Source: Welwitschia mirabilis
Lineage: Eukaryota > Gnetophyta > Gnetopsida > Welwitschiales
Direction: 5' to 3'
Assembly (NCBI GenBank): GCA_051453625.1
Contig: JBOZIK010000001.1
Location: 269,101,379-269,165,378, forward strand
Length of the DNA: 64,000 nt
A model generated the notes under the pieces. It saw only the letters and a program-made list of their open reading frames with translations, was not told where the DNA came from and did not search any database. This document shows positions 10,718 to 23,340 of the stretch, one piece after another. The position numbers and the translations under genes are program-made. Numbering within the stretch: the stretch's first letter is position 1; the number at the start of each line of letters is the position of its first letter.

Positions 10718-12149
10718 TGAAGTGGATTTAACCAAGTAAGAACATAGTATTATTCTTCCAAAGGGATATATGTGGTAACTTTTATAAAAAATGCACATTA
10801 CTTCAACTAGCAATAAAAATAAAAAAAACAAAACATGAAAGTAGAATTTAAGATGAAATGATCTTTAATTTACAATGCAAGAAAATGGAAGTATTCTAAG
10901 GATCTAATTAATTTTCCCAATACTGCACATTTACTCTAATGATTCCTATATCCCAAAACATAAACTGAAATTATTAAGTCATTAAGAACTAATGTGGAGG
11001 CATAATATCATCCACCACATGAGTGTTGGTAAATTATTTAGTCCTCTAATACCTCAAATCTCTTTATAACCATAGAAAGTATGAATCAAAGTGCATAAGA
11101 TCCATGAAATAATAGTAATTATGAACTCACAAAAATGACCTCAAATAACTCACTCCATACAAAATAACTTGATAATTAAATAAGCTTTTCTAAAGATTAC
11201 TCATACATATTTTTATGCCTTAACAATGAAATAATAAACCCACTTAATAACTAGTTTTACCTAAAGATCGCTAACACACGTGCATGATAATTAATAATAA
11301 AAGGAAGAAACGAAATTCTTATATTAAAACTAAAATTATACTTTACATCAAATTAAGAGAAAGGTAAAGAAGAAAGACTCCTCAACTAGCCTTATGACAT
11401 TCTACCCCTAAGAAAGATGATTAGAACACCATGACATATTAGTACTCCAAGTCTTCCCCATGTTAAAATAATAAAAAGATCTTTTACAATAAGGGATTAA
11501 GGCCTTTTTATAGATAATAGAAGTCTTGAAGAGCCTTTTTATGATTACATTAGATGAGCAGTTAATGGGTGGTTACATAAGAAGGATTACTTAAGGGTGG
11601 TTACTTAAGGAGAAAGTTATAATATTTGACATGTAGTCATAAAGATGGATTATTTGTCTTGTTATGAAAACATGGTAATGACATGTCCTCTAATTATTGA
11701 TGATGCTACCAATGGATGCCATGTTATGTATCTTCCATATGATGATCCTCATGATGCCACATGTAATCATGACATGTTATCTTATACTTCTACAAAGCAA
11801 CATTAGATTTAAAGATTTACTTTAGATTAGTTATGAATTAGACCATAAGTTAACTGTAATAAAATCCCTAATTGAATGTAGGAATGTGATTTTTTGAATG
11901 GTTTTAACTTAAAAGGCCAACAGTGCTAGTAGTCTTGGCTACTAGTGATGGCATTATTTGATGGATTATATTCAAGTTTTGCAATGTTGTCCAACATGTA
12001 GCAATAAGACTACTAGTATTAGGAGAAATCTCATATGTACATGAAAACATGGTAAAAAGGATAAAATACATCATTTTATGATAAATCAATAAATTAAATA
12101 TCCTATGCTAAATTGATCAATTATACTAGTTTGTAATGTCAATTTTGCA
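10718..12149 (-). repeat. 5' LTR of a truncated Athila/Tat-like element
   Basis: This block begins with TG and ends with CA (...caattttgca). It matches 29740-31051 and 45483-46798. Shared markers are 'gaggcata..atcatccacca' (10996, 30035, 45777), the 'cttccaaaggga'/'cttccttaggaa' region, and the terminal 'aattttgca'. The primer-binding site and leader lie to its left, so it reads on the minus strand as a 5' LTR. Confidence 0.65.
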
Positions 12150-12435
12150 TGTAAACATCTTTCACGATATTTATGATGTAATTCTTGTATAAATGTCAAG
12201 CCTAAAGTTTTTCACATTGACTATAAAATAACCCCCATATAAGGTTTAAATCTATAACTGACTATGATGATCATATAGTAACCCTTGTGTAAAGGCTTAG
12301 GTTATTTACAACATTTATAATCTAAACACTATATAAAGTTTGGGTTTGAAGTCTATCATGGTGGTTATGTTATAACCCCTGTATAAAGTCTGAGTATGAG
12401 GTATTACACAATGGCTATGAATAAACATTGAATAA
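12150..12435. repeat. ~50-bp tandem array (about 5-6 decayed units)
   Basis: Anchor words 'taacccc(c/t)(a/g)tataag/aag' recur at about 12231, 12281, 12324, 12374 and 12424, a spacing of 43-50 bases. Some units hold small palindromes such as GGTTATGTTATAACC (12363-12377). It begins right at the outer edge of the LTR. The motif resembles the array at 50.7-51.46 kb. Confidence 0.65.
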
Positions 12436-13723
12436 AGTAACTTTGTAATCTTAATTTAAGAACATGGTTATTTTTAACCACTATAACGATTTTCCATAAA
12501 AAATCATTTTTTTACTAGTAAATATCCTAATAAAACTATTCATTTCATATTATAGTTTCATATTAAGTTTGTTTGGAAGTCCTTATTATTTAATGTTTAT
12601 AAACAAATGATTACAACTATTACTAGTTTCTTCTCATCCTTTATGAATAATACAAAAACTTATTTTAAAGAATTAAAAAACTTTTTCATTATTTAGAATA
12701 AGAAGAAGGAAAAATTACAAAGAATACATAATACTATAAAATAGAAGACAAAGTAGCCTACATTTAGTGGTTTTTTATGCCATATCTATTATATACTCTT
12801 TCTCATAAGAATCTTCAAAATCTAATTTCACTCTTTTATATTCCTCATTTTTATATTTAGTTAATGGAAATTGATATTTATTAATTTTTCTAACAGCTTT
12901 AATAATATATTTATTTTATGAAAATACATGCTATTATTTTATCCAAGATAGTGAAAACTAGAATTACAAGAGTAATTAATACTAATACTACTATTTTATT
13001 ACTACAAGCAATGCTTCTTAAATAAAAAGAATAGAAATGGAAATACATCCAAGAATCAAGGGATCTTGAAAAAAATTTTTTCCTTAAATAAGAAGGGGAA
13101 AAATAGAATAGTAAACTATTTTCTAAATATATTAGAGGACATTAACTTTAAAAAAGATTCCTAAAGAAGTAAGAATCAAAGTTCCTATCTTAGATTCTTT
13201 GCCTCTTGTGAGACAAGAACCAGTAAAGAATCAATTGTGTTTACATCTATTCAGAGTAGGATGTGTAGGATGTAAACATATTTAAACTTAACATGAGAAC
13301 AAATTAGTAAATGTATTAGTTAATTACGAGTGAACGTGAATATAAATGATACTCACGTTTTCTTCTTCAACTAACTTATAGATGAAATGCTATAAAACTC
13401 TAATATATTTACTTTTTCCATGCTACATAGGATTATGGAGTAAAAAAAAAATTACCCGAGTATTATTATAGAACATATTGATTATTGAATGAGTAGGAAT
13501 CTAATTATTTAAACAATTTTTAAAGCCAAATTCCTTCAGCTAGAGAAATGAATGCTATAACATATTTCACTTCAGTGAATGAGAGTGCTATAATATATTG
13601 TCTTCTATAACACCAAGAAATCAAATTCCTACGTAACAAAAAATAAGGTTCTAAATAAGATTTAAAAATATATAATTCCTCTATAAAGAATGAAATAGAG
13701 TTGATATATAAAAAAAATTATAT
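12436..13723. other. No gene recognised
   Basis: AT-rich sequence with no coding segment, LTR or domain that I can identify. Short words such as 'gctataayata' recur around 13550-13600 but form no regular array. Confidence 0.5.
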
Positions 13724-14362
13724 NNNNNNNNNNNNNNNNNNNNNNNNNNNNNNNNNNNNNNNNNNNNNNNNNNNNNNNNNNNNNNNNNNNNNNNNNNNNN
13801 NNNNNNNNNNNNNNNNNNNNNNNNNNNNNNNNNNNNNNNNNNNNNNNNNNNNNNNNNNNNNNNNNNNNNNNNNNNNNNNNNNNNNNNNNNNNNNNNNNNN
13901 NNNNNNNNNNNNNNNNNNNNNNNNNNNNNNNNNNNNNNNNNNNNNNNNNNNNNNNNNNNNNNNNNNNNNNNNNNNNNNNNNNNNNNNNNNNNNNNNNNNN
14001 NNNNNNNNNNNNNNNNNNNNNNNNNNNNNNNNNNNNNNNNNNNNNNNNNNNNNNNNNNNNNNNNNNNNNNNNNNNNNNNNNNNNNNNNNNNNNNNNNNNN
14101 NNNNNNNNNNNNNNNNNNNNNNNNNNNNNNNNNNNNNNNNNNNNNNNNNNNNNNNNNNNNNNNNNNNNNNNNNNNNNNNNNNNNNNNNNNNNNNNNNNNN
14201 NNNNNNNNNNNNNNNNNNNNNNNNNNNNNNNNNNNNNNNNNNNNNNNNNNNNNNNNNNNNNNNNNNNNNNNNNNNNNNNNNNNNNNNNNNNNNNNNNNNN
14301 NNNNNNNNNNNNNNNNNNNNNNNNNNNNNNNNNNNNNNNNNNNNNNNNNNNNNNNNNNNNNN
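13724..14362. other. Assembly gap (639 N)
   Basis: N run. Unlike most gaps here, its two flanks share no obvious sequence. Open frames reported across it are artefacts of the N. Confidence 0.99.
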
Positions 14363-14952
14363 AATCATTTGTATGTCTCAACTGAACTGGATGTTAGAGT
14401 AATCTAGTGTTCATAGTACCTTTAATGTACTTAAGAATCTTTTTTTGGATGTCAAAATGGTATTTACATGAATTATCCATGTGAGAAGTCACATAAGTAC
14501 TAAAAAATTGGATTTTTTTTATGTATGTCTTAAAAATATTAATTCAAAAATTAGAGAATTTAATTTTAAAAAAAATCTTGAGATCAGGTAAGCAATGAGA
14601 TTTCTTCTTTAACAAATTGCATTTTTAGTTTATAAGAATGATATCAAAATAGTAGTATATCATTTTAAACTTTCATAAATGATTTAGAGCATAAGTGTTT
14701 TAGTTCATGTGTGTCATATAAAGGGAAAAAGTGAATTAAATGCCTATAAATCTATTAAATTCTTTCAAATTAATCATTAAAAAATATTGAGTTATCTTTA
14801 TTAAGAAACTATTATCTAAAGTTTTAAAAGTAAAAGCATATAAGAAATCACCAACATATATATACTAATAAGTAAAAACTTAACCTTAATCCTTAAGCAC
14901 ATAAACTATTAGGGCCAAAGGATAAAATGGTAAATAAAAATAGTAATAAATA
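14363..14952. other. No gene recognised
   Basis: AT-rich DNA with stops in all frames and nothing identifiable. Confidence 0.5.
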
Positions 14953-15240
14953 GAGGGCATGCAAAAGTGCTAAAAGAAATGAGAAAAGGAAGAATCATAG
15001 AGAGAAACAGTGGTACATGATAACAAAGAGGAAACACAAAAGTGGTAGGAGAAACATGAAGAGTAAGAGAATGACAAAGAGAAATGACATTACATAATAG
15101 TAAAGAAAACACAAGAAGTGTTAGGATGAATGTGGAGAGTGTAACAACAATGAAGAAAAATGGTAGCATACAATGTTAAAGAGGGCATGCAAAAGTTCAA
15201 GAGAAATGTGGAGAGTGGGAGAAGGACAAATATGACAACT
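14953..15240. repeat. 76-bp purine-rich minisatellite (four units)
   Basis: Units start at 14953, 15028, 15105 and 15181, 75-77 bases apart. Each begins 'ga(g/a)g/aa...cacaaaagtg' and contains 'gagaaa(t/c)rtg(a/g)agagt'. The first and fourth share 'gagggcatgcaaaagt'. The last unit is partial. The absence of T-rich stops on the complementary strand creates a fortuitous 86-codon hydrophobic reading frame, which I do not call a gene. Confidence 0.85.
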
Positions 15241-17040
15241 TCAAATTAGTATTTAATTTCTTCAAACATTGGAAAGATGTTTTTACATGTAGCTTTTTAC
15301 TTCTTGATTCTTGAGATATTATTATCCAAATTAAAATTTTTAAAATGAAATTTGAAGTTATTTTATAGGTTATAGTATAATTTTTAGAAATTTCTAGAGG
15401 TAGTTACATGACCTCATTTTTGGATTAGTTATGTACCCCTCATAGTTTAAACATGTAGTATTCCTCTATAGAAAACATTTTGAATGGGAATAGATATAGA
15501 ATTTAAATAAAATCATATATCCATGGTCCTAAACATGATCGTTTAATGCATTATACTTTCTTTAAATGGATATCAAGATGATGTTATCTTGTATCATCCA
15601 AAATTTTTTCACTAGGTACATACTCACATGAGAATAGATGCACTAAAGTTAATTGTTATTACACATAACATAGTACAAAAATAGAACTCTTAGATGTAGT
15701 AAACTAATAGTGAGCTTATATCAAAAGTTTAAATTACCTCTACCTCTTAAATATTTGACAAAAATATGACTCTCTATTTCATTCAATTCTTCTATTTTAC
15801 TTTGAATGAATATTTTTAAAGGGGACATGTTCTAAGGATACTTGTTAAATAATACATAACTAGTTAGTCTCATACCAAGAACTTATATTTCATTAGATTT
15901 AAAGATATAGTAGACCTTGTTATGTAAATGTTATAATTAATGTATATTGAGATGTATGAATAGGGTCAAAGTTAATATTAGCTAATGCACACAATAAAAT
16001 AAATATAGGACAGCATGATATGGACTAAAATAAAATTACATTCATCATTATATATTTCTTTTACTGAGACTTTAGGGTCCTATCCTTTAATAAATTTCCC
16101 TCAAACTTTTTTATAATAAGATGATGATGATAGTGATGAATAATAAGAGTATCTCTCATAGCCTTTTTCTTAGTCCATTCATTAGGAAGTAATAATAGCT
16201 TATCATGATCATCATCTTATCTATCACCACTACATTAGAAGAAGGTTTTATAATAGTACCGTAGTACTCCTAATCTTTCTACTAACCTAGCATCTTACTT
16301 ACCTGCTTCCATTATTAATAGCTTTGTAGTAATTAGAGATACTATACTATTAACCGATTAAATTTGTTCTTAATATACCTTAATGCATGTAGGTGATACC
16401 AGCAATATGACTTATTTTCTCTTAAGAAAACTATTTTATTTTTATCATTAACTATTTATAATAGAAGATTACATTAAGTTATATTATTGAACCTTTTGGT
16501 TTATATAGTATAAAGTATAATTATTTATTTTAATGTTAATTTATATTGTTAAAATTTTCTTTTATATGCTATGTAGTTTAACTATTTATGTTTCTTACAT
16601 GATGATAATATATAACACTCTTATTTTTAACATGGTTACATTTATAAAATTTTTTAATGACAAAGGCATAGAGTACATAAATTTTTTGAGATAGCTACAT
16701 TTTATTCTTTAATAAATATAGTAACATTTACATTGTGCAAAATTTTCTATAATCTTCATGCATTCATTCTATTTAATGTTTTTCAACATAAGTATTTATG
16801 AATAAATAATTATGTAGTAAATTGAATATATTAGCATTTATTCTCATTAAACATGATTAAAAGTAATTAGATCATTAGTTATAAAATGGTTATCAGCTCT
16901 TCTACTTAGGCTTTTGATTTTACTAAGTATCACAACAACCTAACATCACTATTAGGATGAGAAACTTAAACTCTTTTAGCCTTGCTCATGATAGTTTGTT
17001 TATCATATTTATTATAGGAAGAGTATTTCCTAGTTAAAAC
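15241..17040. other. Mostly unrecognised; short copia RT scrap
   Basis: At 15286-15312 a short string matches the copia RT fragment at 18108-18135 and 47833-47862 (minus strand, K-L-H-V-K-T-like). The rest, including a His/Asp-rich minus-strand stretch near 16120-16260, is not assignable with confidence. Confidence 0.4.
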
Positions 17041-17425
17041 AAAAAATGCTAATTATTATGAATTTGGTAATAGGAAACTTTAGTAAACTCCTTCTATAGG
17101 TAGCTAAGATCAAACATTTTCACATTCTAATTCTTATCCTCTTTTAAGTAAAAAAGATTGCCCTTCTTAAATATTAAATCATTGGATCTAATAACTAGTT
17201 TTATAGCAGGGTTTTAGAGTTTATAACTTTATCATAGTCACTATAACCCACAAAAATGCATTTGTGTGTTTACCATCTAGCTTAGAGCTATAATAATTTT
17301 GCATATGGACGTAGACTTGATAACTCAATACCCTCAAGTACTATTATGAAGTTGGAGTCTTTTTGCATAAAACCTCTTGTATGTGTCCCTCTATATCTTG
17401 ATAAGATGGTTTGTTAATGCAATAT
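17041..17425 (-). pseudogene. Copia integrase C-terminal fragment
   Basis: It matches 48418-48800 closely in sequence. The latter is part of a recognisable copia integrase region in the minus-strand element at 46.9-50.3 kb, where the minus strand reads KCIFMDY after the NRTLLE motif. No stop-free frame remains. It abuts an RT fragment in an order not found in an intact element. Confidence 0.6.
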
Positions 17426-17429
17426 GTAG

Positions 17430-18170
17430 TTATACATACTTCCTTTCGTTCATCAATATGAGCAACTATGATTACCATGAGTATACTAACAATTCTAAAA
17501 TCATGAGCTATCTTATGGCATAATACATATCATTGCATATCTCAATGATTCAAATGCTAACATGAATGACATTGTTTCCATCTAGAAGTTATCTCTAGCA
17601 CCTATAACAAGTACTCCAACTCAATCTAAAATGAGACATTAAGAGTGATGCTAATAGGATAAGCATCAGTCATTGTAAAAGAATTTAAGAATTTGTAGTG
17701 TACTTCTTGACTTAACAAAAATTAATTATTGCATCCATCGTTTACAGTCTTCATTTAAAGAATATCCCTTACCTATTTAAAATAATATCTAATTTCTCAT
17801 TGATTTTAGTTTTCAATCATGTAATTTTTTCCTTGTTACATTTAACAATATGTGTATGTTTAACATAGGATAAAAGTATGTAAAATTTACCTTTCACTTA
17901 CATAAAAAAGAAAACACAATGTTTAACACCATTCCAAATATATTCTTATTCCTCCATAGAGTTAAAATTCCTATACCATTCTTTAGGATTTTATTTAAGG
18001 CCATATAAACTCCTACTCAAACTGTACATTAGGTTCATGAACTTTGCATCTATAAGACTTTGTTGTTAATTCCTTTATAAGTATTTATCAAGACTTCCAT
18101 GTAGGAAATCTGTTTTTACATGTAGATTTTTATCTCCATAAATAATATCAGTGCACACTATGACTCTAAC
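17430..18170 (-). pseudogene. Copia reverse-transcriptase fragment
   Basis: Matches 47210-47870, the RT of the minus-strand copia element. Its right end corresponds to the 'VKTxFLHG'-type RT motif (about 18105-18140 on the plus strand). The left part is the region leading toward RNase H, which is missing. Decayed, with stops and indels in every frame. Confidence 0.6.
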
Positions 18171-19228
18171 TTTTAACTTAAGTTAAAGACATTAATGCCG
18201 CTAAGAATTATCCTCAACATTAGAATTATCTTACTTACATGCCTCTTTAACCTTTAATGCATCACTATCAATGTACCATCATTCCTTTGGAAGGATAAAT
18301 TTTAAGCCTCTATTTAGACATATCTTAAAATGTGTTTTGTAAACTTGTAATGAGTTTTAATATGATGTTAGATAAATCTTAAAACATAATTAATAGTAAA
18401 ATATATATCAGATTTAAAGGGAATAAGGTACCTTAATGAACAAGATAAATTTTTTAAACGTATTAGATTTATCATAATTTATTCTCCTTCAGGTGCTATG
18501 GTACTTTCAAGAAATGATGTAAATTCATTGATTATTTCTATGCTAAAATTGTGCATCCAATCTTATTTATACTTGTGCTAATGGATTATGATATTATGGT
18601 CATACTGTTTAACTTTAAAACCTAAAAATTATTATAAGATTTCCATATCCTTCATTTTAATCTTTTAAATCTTTTACTTCTCAAATTCTTGAATTAAGTC
18701 ATTACAACTTGTAAAATATAAAATATAATTAGCATCAAACAAAATGAGTATTATAGTTTGATTATTTTGCTTGAAAAATAGTGTTGGTTCTATTTGACAA
18801 TAATGATATCCTTAATAAAGCAAAAAGTTATGAATAATTTAATATAAATATTTGAATGCTTGCTTAAGGTCTTACAGTGCTTTATGTAGCTTGTATGAAT
18901 ATATAAACTACACTGTCAATATTTAAAAATAACTAAACAACCATAAAAGGGAAATAAATTAATTTATGAATAAAAAGTAAAATCTTTATTAGTGGACTAT
19001 ACTAAAATGTTTTCATGTTTGTGATATAGAAAATGGATAAGTAATGCATGGCATTTAATCATCACAAAGAATATTTATAAGGTGTTTTAATTTGCATGAA
19101 GATGATAAAAAGTAATGTAAAAGATTCAAATTCCATGCATTGTTCATGTAGAAAGTGTCAAAACCTTTTTATGCTATACCAAAAATAAGGTAAATAACAT
19201 ATTCCTTTTTATCACATATATCAAAATT
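18171..19228. other. No gene recognised
   Basis: AT-rich spacer between the copia fragment and the CACTA transposase. It may contain the 5' end of the CACTA element, but no CACTA terminus was found. Confidence 0.45.
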
Positions 19229-21338
19229 GTGAATTATGAATGTTTCATGGCCAGGAGCTACATGTTTTCCAATCTCATTCCTCACAAGTATTTTTCAAAG
19301 ACAAGACCTTTGGGACATATTCTTGATGGATGGTTTGTGATGCATTTGGATATGATGAAACTAGTCAAACTCATTTTCCTTTTTCTTCTAATGCTCATAA
19401 CCAAAAGTTTGATAAGGAAAAGTTCAACAAAATGATGAACATTCTAGATACGTCACTATATCCTGGTTGTACAAAATTCACAACATTATCTATGATGGTT
19501 CAATTATTTAACTTGATTGCACCAATTGATTGCCATAAATCGTCATTTAAAGAACTTCTATAGTTACTTAGAAATTATCTTCCAGATAATAACATCATCT
19601 AAAAAACATGTATGAAATGAACAAAAATTTATTAAATGTTGTTCTCACTTATAGAAGGATAGATGTCTGCCCAAATGATTGCATCTTATATTGGTAAGAG
19701 AACTCTAATCTAGAGTCATGCCAATATTACAATATTGCACAATGGAAAATCAATCCATAAATAGAAAAAGTAAAGAGTATATCCCCAGCAAAATTATTAT
19801 AATACTTTTCTTTAATTCCATGGTTACAACGCTTGTATGCTTATGAAGAGACTAGGCAAAACATGACCTGGCATGTAGAGCATATTAGGAATGACCATAT
19901 AATGATACATACTTGTCATTCATTAAGTTATATAAGAGTGAACACATTATATTCAAAATTTAAGAGAGAAAAATAGAACATCTAATTAGCTATATAAATA
20001 AATGATTTCAACCCTTTTGGAATGATGAGTAATACATATACTTGTTGGCCTATTTTGACTGTGTCCTATAATCTTTCAACTTGGTTGTTCATAAAAATAA
20101 GTTTTACAATATTTCTTATATTGATACCTAATCTTGCACAACCTATGAATGACATTAATGTATATTTTCATCCACTCCTAGATGAGCTAAATGAGCTATC
20201 GACAAATGACATTAAGACATATGATGTGTTTAACAATACAAATTTTAAAATGTATGTTGTATTATTATGAATAATTTTGGACTTCCTTACCTATGCTAAT
20301 CATTTTAGTTAAAGTCAAAAGGGTAACTTTGCTTATCCTATATGTATATTGGGAACAAAATCACAATGGTCAAATCATAGTTGCATATGCTCTTACATGG
20401 GGCATAGATGTTTCTTGCCAAGGAATGAGCCTATGAAGCTTATGAAAGAAATATTTAATGGATGTATTGATTTAAAGGATCCCTCAGATGATATAATAGA
20501 AAATGAGATATCCATCTCTATTTCTCCAATTCAAAATAATTATGAAAAATAAAAACATCAATGGAAACCAAGATAGAATGGATATGCAAGTAATCTTTAT
20601 CATGGATTTAAGAAGAAATATATCTTCTTTGGACTTCTCCACTAGAAGGTAATAAGATATATCCTTCATGTAATAAGGTTACTTTTTATGAGCTTATTAT
20701 TAATATGGTAATTACTAGACTTATTAGTGTAATATAACATGGATGTTATGAATGTAGAGAAAAACATATGCAATAAAATTTCAAACACACTATTGAAGAT
20801 TCAAGTAAAAATAAGGAATGAATTACAAGCTAGATTAGACTGAATGAAAATAAGGCCAAGAAGGACACCTTTATATATTAATGAGAAAAGGTTAAATCTT
20901 CCACCGATAGTTTATACACTATTCAAGGAGGAGATACAGAGACTCTTAAAGATACCATATAATGAAAAACTATCTTTGATAAATTCCTCAAACATATTAA
21001 ATTGTATTAACATTAAAAATTGTAAACTAAGTGGCCTAAATAGGCATGATTGTCACATCATCATGCAATATCTACTATCTTGGGTAGTTCATAATGTTCT
21101 TCCAAAGAATGTATGCTAAACTATTATCTATTTATGTTTTTTTTAAGGATTTTTGTGGATCTATTGTGGACACAGATGATTTCTTTAAGATGCATACTCA
21201 AATAGTGCAAAGATTATGCAACTTGGATAAGTAATTTCCTCCTTCCTTTTTTTACATTATGGTACACTTACTAGTCTATATTATGTAAGGGTTGAGGCTA
21301 CGTGGGCTAGTATAGTATATGTGTATGTATTCCTTTAA

Positions 21339-21420
21339 GAGGTAAACACTTATTATACATTTTAATTATTATATTTAACCTTTACTTTGCATTTATAGTA
21401 ATAAATATCATTGAAATAAG
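21339..21420 (+). other. Probable intron in the transposase pseudogene
   Basis: The coding similarity stops at a FKR-type residue run ending near 21340, followed by 'ggtaaacac'. It resumes after an AG near 21420 with YMHLVKSHVRN. The interval is AT-rich and lacks similarity, as an intron would. Exact splice sites are inferred from family continuity only. Confidence 0.45.
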
Positions 21421-22376
21421 TACATGCATTTGGTAAAGAGTCATGTCAGAAATCGAGCATGTTCTGAAGTCTACATTGTCAAATGCTATACTATAGAGGA
21501 GGAAACAATGTTTTGTTCAAGATACATAAGTGTCTTAAAGACATTTGAAATTACATCAACTTATGAGTGAATTCTTATCAAGAACTTAGATGGATTTACC
21601 TAGACATGAAGGGAAGAACATTGTGTTAAGCAAGGCTATTATTGCAAAAGCACATAAGTACATGTTAATGAACAGAGTAAGCATTGATAAGTACATAAAG
21701 TAAGCATCTTATATTTCTTAATTATCTTTATAATTAATCTATAATAAAATGTAACATAAAATAATACTTCACTTGCACATTAAATTGCGTAAAAAAGAGC
21801 TAAAAAATGTAATTAGTGTGAGAGAGAAAAAACCTCAATTACAAGCAATTCAAAAGAGGCACTCTAAGGAGTTCATAGAATGGTTCAAATAGAAGATAAA
21901 ATCCATATGTAATATACATAATTCTTAAATGTAATTAAATATATTATAGTTTGAAAAAACCTAAAACTGTTAATAGCATTTTTATCCTTTGCTCTTTAGA
22001 TAAGAAGAAAAAGGATGATTAATCTTGAGGCCATTGAAAATGACTTGTTCTTTCTTTCTATGGAATCATTATATTGTGTAATTATATACACCATTTATAA
22101 AATCAATGACTATACCTTTCACATGAATGAGAGAGAAAAATGAAGAAAGACACAGAATAGTGGTGTTTTTTCCTTAGGGACATGACTTTTTCATGTTAAT
22201 GCAAAAGACAAAAATCCTATTTTTTATGAATATGACTATTATGAAATCTTAAAGGAAATCATTATTTTAGAGTATTGGAGGTTTAAGGAGATGTTGATCT
22301 TGTGTGATTGGTTTGATGTATTGCATCATAAGAGCTTCAATAAGGATGAATATGGGTTTGAATTACTTAACAAAAA

Positions 22377-22450
22377 GTTAAATCAACATACTAAAGAGTC
22401 ATTCATTTATTAAGTTAAATCAACATACTAAAGAGCCATTCATTTATGAT
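22377..22450. repeat. 37-bp tandem duplication in the transposase
   Basis: The block containing 'aatcaacatactaaagag' is present at 22381 and again at 22418 with one C/T difference. It falls in the DUF4216-like end, and 37 is not a multiple of three, so it disrupts the frame. Confidence 0.85.
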
Positions 22451-22480
22451 AATCAAGCAAGATAAGTGTTTTACATGGAG

Positions 22481-23340
22481 GATTAATATGACCCATGTTA
22501 ATTGGTAGTAGTTCCATAAAACCAACTATTAACTATCATGATATTGGTGATGATGAGAACAAACCAAAGAATGACTTTTCAATATCCATTGATGATACCA
22601 TATCTAGCATTCTTTCTTTAATTCTCAAAAATGAAAACAAAGATCTAATACATTTTAGAACAATTAATGTGAATGGTGGGGTGGTGAAAATGACACATAA
22701 CTACACTTCTATTGTATAAAAGACCCATGATTCTAAGGAAGAAGAGTATGACAATGAGGTGATTCTCATAGAGGATGATATAAACTAGGTATTATTTGAT
22801 GTAAACTAGGTTTTATTTTTATAAGTGATGTTTACCTCTTGGTTGAGTGTTTTCAATTGTATGATATTGTTTTCATATATATGCAAGAAAAATTACATTG
22901 TTCAATAATTTCTTTAAGATATGTCAAATTTTACAATATGCCTTATGTATGAAATAAAATAGTATGTAATATTTTATAACACAAATGTTTATTTTTATGT
23001 ATAATATGTTATAACATGCTACTCATTATGATTTGTTACTTATAAAAAATGTGTTCACTTGTTTTTTTTTCATCATATATCATATATAGCCATCACATTC
23101 TTTAATCATGAATAGGATAAACTAAACTACCACATTTATTTTCTTACACCTTATTGTATGCTATTTTCTAGTTAAATACATGTATTTTAATATTTTATTC
23201 ATGTTATTCTACTTTTATATGTAGCAATAAGATGGTCATCCTCATGATGAAATCTACCACCGTTACATGGTTAAACTTATGAAAAGACAAGGGGTTAACC
23301 CTTATTAATCCCTTCTCATTTAGATAACAAAGTTTACATA
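22481..23340 (+). other. Acidic tail region and spacer of the CACTA element
   Basis: Bases 22495-22719 keep an open frame of 74 codons with Asp/Glu-rich residues and are followed by more acidic codons to about 22790. An acidic tail after the DUF4216 segment is common in this transposase type. From 22800 on the DNA is AT-rich spacer with no coding similarity. Confidence 0.4.

Larger units (their letters stand above)
19229..22480 (+). pseudogene. Tnp2-type CACTA transposase, broken
   Basis: Segments recognisable as this family occur in order: HFPFSSNAHNQKFDKEKFN (~19354), LYPGCTKFTTLSMMVQLF (~19450), the zinc-ribbon-like CPNDCILYW (~19670), LQRLYAYEETRQNMTWH (~19820), NPFGMMSNTYTCWP through YNLSTWLFIK (~20005-20095), INVYFHPLLDELNEL (~20155), a GHRCFLPRNEP-like end (~20402), and LSGLNRHDCHIIMQYLL (~21030). 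DUF4218-like sequence follows (YMHLVKSHVRNRACSE at ~21422, then KRHSKEFIEWFK at ~21850). A DUF4216-like segment reads CDWFDV near 22300 and EPFIYDNQAR near 22435. Frames change repeatedly and stops are common. An intron probably splits the DUF4218 part at about 21340-21420. Confidence 0.8.

Noticed and set aside
10718-12149. Solo LTR
   Set aside because: A primer-binding site and leader adjoin its left side, so it is a 5' LTR of a truncated element.
14909-15169. 86-codon minus-strand hydrophobic protein
   Set aside because: It is the complement of a purine-rich 76-bp tandem array; composition and period explain the frame.
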